Shown: piece after piece, positions 5,720-9,473 of the stretch
How positions within the stretch are numbered: position 1 is the first letter of the stretch
Layout of the letters: each line of letters opens with the position of its first letter
Assembly: GCA_005883365.1 (NCBI GenBank)
Contig: VAXA01000031.1
Coordinates: forward strand, 1-9,473
Direction of reading: 5' to 3'
From: Actinomycetota bacterium
GTDB lineage: Bacteria; Actinomycetota; Thermoleophilia; Gaiellales; Gaiellaceae
Length of the DNA stretch: 9,473 bases
Translations under genes and position numbers: made by a program
The notes under the pieces: model-generated
Told to the model about the DNA's origin: nothing
Database searches by the model: none
Seen by the model: the letters and a program-made list of their open reading frames with translations, nothing else

Positions 5720-6609
5720 GCGGCGTCGCGGCCGCCGCCGCTCCGCTGGCTCTGCCGAAGAGGCGACGGCCGATCGTCGTCCTGCTCCGGCGTGCGTGGC
5801 GGCTGCCGCGAACGAAGGTCGGTGTCCTGCTCATGCTCCTGCTCGTGGGGACGGCGTTGATCGGCCCGTTCTTCGCCCCGCACGATCCGGCCGCGTTCGC
5901 GAACATCCCCTACGGCAAGCCCGGCGGATCGACTCCGCTCGGCACCGACGCACTCGGGCGCGACGTGCTCAGCCGCTTCCTCTGGGGCGGCCGCTCGATC
6001 CTCGGCCTTTCGACGGCGGCGACCGCGATCGGGCTCGTCCTCGGCGTCTCGATCGGCCTTGTCTCCGCCTACTCGCGCGGGCTCCTCGACGACGTGCTCA
6101 TGCGGATCATGGACGTTATCCTCGCCTTCCCGTCGATCGTGCTGGCACTCGTTGCCGTCTCGACCGTCGGCCCGAAGCTGTGGCTGATCGTGCTCGTCGT
6201 CGGCCTGACGACGATGCCACGCGTCGCGCGGGTCACGCGTGGGGCTTCCGCCGAGATCGTCGAGCGCGACTTCGTCCAGGCGGCGGAGGCGCTGGGGGAA
6301 CCGCGTGCCAAGCTCCTCCTGGGCGAGATCCTTCCGAACATCACCAGCCCGCTGATGGTCGAGGCCAGCCTGCGCCTGACCTATGCGATCGGCCTCATTG
6401 CGAGCCTCAGCTTCCTCGGCTTCGGCGAGCAGCCGCCGGCCGCCGACTGGGGTCTGATGATCAACGAGAACCAGCAGGGGCTGACCATCCAGCCGTGGGG
6501 CGTCCTGATGCCCGTGATCGCGATCGCGCTGCTCACGATCGGCACCAGCCTGATCGGCGACGGCCTCTCGCGCGCCTCGGCCGGCATCGACCGCACGGGT
6601 GGAGAATGA
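5716..6609 (+). CDS. Peptide-type ABC transporter permease, DppC/OppC family
   Basis: The second permease, 297 residues, pairs with the DppB-type subunit. It has the N-terminal OppC-type segment: basic residues, a first helix near 37-54, then FFAPHDPAAF and the diagnostic PLGTDALGRDVLSRFLWGGR (Gly76 to Val84 at its centre). The EAA loop is DFVQAAEALGEPRAKLLLGEILPN (Ala189-Ala190, Gly194). The ending SLSFLGFGEQPPAADWGLMINE is another DppC signature. Start and stop both lie in four-base ATGA overlaps, with the DppB gene before and the fused ATPase gene after, so all three are probably made in fixed proportion. The sequence is complete and I see no missing motif. Confidence 0.93.
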   Translation: MSGVAAAAAPLALPKRRRPIVVLLRRAWRLPRTKVGVLLMLLLVGTALIGPFFAPHDPAAFANIPYGKPGGSTPLGTDALGRDVLSRFLWGGRSILGLSTAATAIGLVLGVSIGLVSAYSRGLLDDVLMRIMDVILAFPSIVLALVAVSTVGPKLWLIVLVVGLTTMPRVARVTRGASAEIVERDFVQAAEALGEPRAKLLLGEILPNITSPLMVEASLRLTYAIGLIASLSFLGFGEQPPAADWGLMINENQQGLTIQPWGVLMPVIAIALLTIGTSLIGDGLSRASAGIDRTGGE

Positions 6610-8402
6610 CGCCGCCCGTCCTCGAGGTCGTCGGGCTGCGGGTCGAGGTCGAGGGCCGCGGCGACGACATCGTCGACGACATTTCCTTTGCAATCGGCGC
6701 CGGCGAGGTGCTCGGGCTCGTGGGCGAGTCGGGGTCGGGCAAGTCGACGGTCGGGCTCGCGCTGCTCGGCCACACCCGCCGCGGCGCGCGGATCACCGGC
6801 GGGGAGGTTCGCGTCGAGGGGCGCGACATCCTCGGCCTCTCGCCAGCGGGGCTGCGCGGGCTCCGCGGCAAGACCGTCTCCTACGTGCCGCAGGATCCGG
6901 CGTCGGCGCTCAACCCGGCGCTGCGCATCCGCACGCAGCTCGAGGAGGTGCTCGAGACGCACGCGTTCGGCGATTCGCGCGCCGCGCGGGCGGCCCGTAT
7001 GCGGGAAATGCTCGAGGAGGTGCTGCTGCCGTCCGACGACGGGTTCCTCCGCCGCTATCCGCACCAGCTCTCCGGTGGCCAGCAGCAGCGGGTCGGGCTC
7101 GCGATGGCCTTCGCGTGCCGGCCGCGCGTGATCGTCCTCGACGAGCCGACGACGGGGCTCGACGTCACCACGCAAGCGCATGTGCTCTCGACCGTCCGCG
7201 ACCTGTGCAGCGCGCACGGCGTTGCGGCCCTCTACGTCAGTCACGACCTCGCCGTCGTCGCGACCCTCGCCGACCGCGTCGCCGTCATGTATGCGGGCAG
7301 GATCGTCGAGAACGGACCGGAGCGCGTCCTCTTCCGGGCGGCCGCGCACCCGTACACGCGGAGGCTGGTCGAGGCGATCCCGGAGATGTCCGGCCGGCAC
7401 GCGCTCGAGGGCATCGCGGGCACGGCGCCGCGTCCCGGCCAGCGCGCTGACGGCTGCTTCTTCGCGCCGCGCTGCACGTACGCGGTCGAGGCCTGCACGA
7501 TCGAGCTGCCGCCGCTCGAGCAGTCGGGGGAGGGTCATTTCGTTCGTTGCGTCCGCCACGCCGAGATCAGCGCGCTGGGCGTCAGCGAACGGCGGCCGGC
7601 ACCGGAGCTGCCGGAGCCGGATACTGCTACGACGCTCGTCTCCGTTCGCGGTCTCGACGCGTGGCATGGCGACCGGCAGTTCCTGTTCGGGATCGACCTC
7701 TCCGTGCTGCCGCGGCAATGCGTCGCGCTCGTGGGAGAGTCCGGCTCGGGCAAGACGACGCTCGCGCGCTGCATCGCCGGCCTGCACCGTGACTTCAAAG
7801 GGGAGCTCGCGCTGTACGGGAAACCGCTCGCCGCCGGCGCGCGTGCGCGGAGCCGCGACGACCGGCGCCGGCTCCAGTACATCTTCCAGAGCCCGTACAG
7901 CTCGCTCAACCCCCGGAAGACGATCGCGCAGATTGTCTCCCAGCCGCTCGGGCTCTTCTTCGACCTCGATCACCGCGAGACGCACGAGCGCGTCGTCGCG
8001 ACGCTCGAGCGAGTCCGGCTGAATCCGTCCGCGATGACGCGCTACCCGCACGAGCTCAGCGGCGGCGAGCGCCAGCGGGTGGCGATAGCACGTGCGCTCG
8101 CAGCCGAGCCGACGCTGCTTGTCTGCGACGAGATCACATCCGCGCTCGATGTCTCGGTGCAGGCGGCGATCATTGACCTGATCGCCGAATTGCAGCGCGA
8201 GATGAAGCTGGGGCTCCTCTTCGTCACGCACAACCTCGCCCTGATCCGGACGATCGCGGAGGAGGTCGCGGTGATGAACGCCGGCCGGATCGTCGAGCGC
8301 GGCAAGGTCGAGGACGTACTCGCCTCGCCGCAGGATGCGTACACGAAGGCGCTCCTGGCTGACACGCCGAGCATGGAGCTCGCACTCGCCGCCGGCGCGT
8401 GA
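6606..8402 (+). CDS. Fused double ATPase of a peptide ABC transporter (DppD-DppF in one chain)
   Basis: The 598-residue protein holds two complete ABC domains, replacing the usual separate DppD and DppF subunits. Domain 1 (about 5-260) has Walker [10 protein letters not shown] (40-48, Lys46), [12 protein letters not shown], signature LSGGQQQR (155-162), Walker B with Asp179-Glu180, and switch His213. It ends in the oligopeptide-transporter C-terminal extension with four cysteines: C284-x5-C290-x6-C297-x17-C315. That pattern is the conserved DppD/OppD cysteine set, for which an iron-sulfur cluster has been described in relatives. Domain 2 (about 335-585) has Walker [10 protein letters not shown] (377-385, Lys383), [19 protein letters not shown] (484-491), Asp508-Glu509 and His542. 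It has DEITSALD where relatives usually have DEPxSALD. Both sites look catalytically intact. The ATG at 6606 sits in ATGA with the DppC stop. The frame is open further upstream, but that part is a shadow of the dppC gene. Confidence 0.93.
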   Translation: MTPPVLEVVGLRVEVEGRGDDIVDDISFAIGAGEVLGLVGESGSGKSTVGLALLGHTRRGARITGGEVRVEGRDILGLSPAGLRGLRGKTVSYVPQDPASALNPALRIRTQLEEVLETHAFGDSRAARAARMREMLEEVLLPSDDGFLRRYPHQLSGGQQQRVGLAMAFACRPRVIVLDEPTTGLDVTTQAHVLSTVRDLCSAHGVAALYVSHDLAVVATLADRVAVMYAGRIVENGPERVLFRAAAHPYTRRLVEAIPEMSGRHALEGIAGTAPRPGQRADGCFFAPRCTYAVEACTIELPPLEQSGEGHFVRCVRHAEISALGVSERRPAPELPEPDTATTLVSVRGLDAWHGDRQFLFGIDLSVLPRQCVALVGESGSGKTTLARCIAGLHRDFKGELALYGKPLAAGARARSRDDRRRLQYIFQSPYSSLNPRKTIAQIVSQPLGLFFDLDHRETHERVVATLERVRLNPSAMTRYPHELSGGERQRVAIARALAAEPTLLVCDEITSALDVSVQAAIIDLIAELQREMKLGLLFVTHNLALIRTIAEEVAVMNAGRIVERGKVEDVLASPQDAYTKALLADTPSMELALAAGA

Positions 8403-9473
8403 GCGCCGTCTCCGGCACGGTCGCACCCGGCTACGAGCCGGTGGCCGAGGCGTTCGCCGCGACGCTCGACGGCGCCGCCGGAGGTGCGGCCTTCGCCGCC
8501 GTCGTCGACGGCGAGCCGGTCCTCGACCTCTGGGGTGGCGACTTCGTCGAGGACACGCTCGTCCTCGTCTTCTCCGGAACGAAAGGCGTCGTTGCGACCG
8601 CGTTGCTGCTCCTGCTCGAGCGGGGCCTTGCCGAGCTCGACGCCCCGGTCGCGCGGTACTGGCCGGAGTTCGGCGCCGCCGGGAAGGAGGGGATCCTCGT
8701 CCGCCACGTGCTCGGCCACACCGCGGGCGTGCCGGGGCTCCAGCCTCCGTTCGCGGCTGAGCAACTACTGGATCAGCCCGTGCTCGCCGAGCGGCTGGCG
8801 GACGAGCCGGCGTTATGGCCGCCGGGGACGCGCCTCGCCTACCACGGCCACACGTTCGGGGTGATCTGCGGCGAGCTGATCCGGCGCATCGACGGACGTA
8901 GGCCGGGACGCTTCGTCGCCGAGGAGATCGCCGGGCCGCTCGAGCTCGAGTTCTGGATCGGTCTCCCCGAGCAGCTCGAGCCCCGTGTCGCGCGGCTCGT
9001 CGCGGCACCCGGCTACGGCCTCACCTACGCCGGCGACGGGCCGGGGCCGCTATTCGACGCGATCTACGGCACCGGCCAGCTCGACTTCAACGACCCACGC
9101 GTCCACCGGGCCGAGATCCCGTCCGCGAACGGAATCGGCAGCGCACGCGCCCTCGCCCGGCTCTACGGATCACCGCTGCTGCAGGAAGCCGCGATCGAGG
9201 AGCTGTCGCGCGGCACGTGCGCCGTCACGGGCCGCGTGTACGCCTTCGGCCACGGCTTCGAACTCTGGACCGAGCTCGCACGCCTCGGTCCCGTCCGCGA
9301 CGCATTCGGGCACACGGGGTCCGGCGGCTCGACCCACGGTGCGTGGCCGAGCCTCCGCACCGGCTTCTCGTACGCGCCCAGCGAGCTGCGCAGCGAGAGC
9401 GCAGACGAGCGTGGCCCGGCGCTCCTTCGCGCCCTCCACAAGTGCGTCACGTGCGCGGCAGCCTGGCCTGGCT
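8399..9473 (+). CDS. Serine hydrolase of the beta-lactamase/EstB family (runs off the right edge)
   Basis: At least 358 residues can be read, with no stop before the edge. GTG 8399 lies in GTGA with the ATPase stop, so the gene is coupled to the transporter. The class C beta-lactamase/penicillin-binding fold is shown by SxxK in VFSGTKGV (nucleophile Ser59, Lys62), the helix that follows it (ATALLLLLERGLAELDAPV), VRHVLGHTAGVPG, a Tyr148-centred AYHGHTFG in place of the YxN motif, and the third motif H305-T-G-S-G-G-S in place of KTG. This motif set suits EstB-like esterases, beta-lactamase-like carboxylesterases and D-aminopeptidase-like enzymes better than true AmpC enzymes. No signal peptide is present, so it should be cytoplasmic. 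The ending around SADERGPALLRALHKC resembles the usual family C-terminus, so little is probably missing. Its substrate is unknown; the operon suggests an imported peptide, amide or ester. Confidence 0.85.
   Translation, partial: MSAVSGTVAPGYEPVAEAFAATLDGAAGGAAFAAVVDGEPVLDLWGGDFVEDTLVLVFSGTKGVVATALLLLLERGLAELDAPVARYWPEFGAAGKEGILVRHVLGHTAGVPGLQPPFAAEQLLDQPVLAERLADEPALWPPGTRLAYHGHTFGVICGELIRRIDGRRPGRFVAEEIAGPLELEFWIGLPEQLEPRVARLVAAPGYGLTYAGDGPGPLFDAIYGTGQLDFNDPRVHRAEIPSANGIGSARALARLYGSPLLQEAAIEELSRGTCAVTGRVYAFGHGFELWTELARLGPVRDAFGHTGSGGSTHGAWPSLRTGFSYAPSELRSESADERGPALLRALHKCVTCAAAWPG

Noticed and set aside
5796..6605. N-terminal extension of the fused ATPase frame
   Set aside because: It is an out-of-frame reading of the DppC permease gene; ATG 6606 in ATGA is the natural start.
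6381..9008. An 875-residue open frame on the - strand, and other long - strand frames (963-2015, 3332-4495, 5644-6693)
   Set aside because: They lie wholly opposite genes with clear family motifs, are Arg/Ala/Pro-rich with no recognisable domain, and are expected shadows in high-GC DNA.
1..9473. CRISPR array, insertion sequence, toxin-antitoxin, phage or defence genes
   Set aside because: No regularly spaced repeats, transposase or integrase motifs, or small paired genes were seen on either strand. The window apart from its left edge is two transport operons.

Overview
The window is high-GC DNA with strong third-position G/C, few stop codons in any frame, GTG as well as ATG starts, and four-base start/stop overlaps. 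This suggests an actinobacterium. The style of the solute-binding proteins would fit Thermoleophilia/Gaiellales, but that lineage is an inference and no marker gene here proves it. Every supported gene is on the + strand. The long open frames on the - strand, and the N-terminal extensions of several + strand frames, are high-GC shadows.

Positions 1-282 hold no supportable protein gene. The notable feature is the 3' part of a tRNA-Ser(CGA) at 170-226: anticodon loop, 3' anticodon strand, long variable arm, T arm, 3' acceptor strand and G discriminator. No 5' half precedes it. Such a fragment is what an integrative element using a tRNA as attachment site leaves at its distal end. On that reading, bases 1-169 would be the end of an element lying to the left, and chromosome would resume after the fragment. 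An 8+8 bp palindrome at 130-147 lies just inside that putative edge.

Positions 283-2770 are a three-gene polar amino acid ABC importer: a family 3 solute-binding lipoprotein, one permease (probably a homodimer) and a GlnQ/HisP-type ATPase. A hairpin straddles the last stop codon. After it comes a 234-base gap with a promoter-like pair (TTGAAT, 17 bases, TATGGT), a long leader with a hairpin, and a good ribosome binding site.

Positions 3005 to the right edge are a second operon. It encodes a family 5 peptide-type solute-binding protein, two Dpp/Opp-type permeases, a single protein fusing both ATPases (DppD-DppF order), and a translationally coupled serine hydrolase of the beta-lactamase/EstB fold that runs off the right edge. 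A strong G+C hairpin separates the binding-protein gene from the permease genes, a usual place for an RNA element that raises the binding protein's level. The hydrolase has no export signal, so it probably acts in the cytoplasm on what the transporter brings in. That pairing is the most interesting functional hypothesis here. I see no CRISPR array, transposase, toxin-antitoxin pair, phage gene or obvious new defence system.
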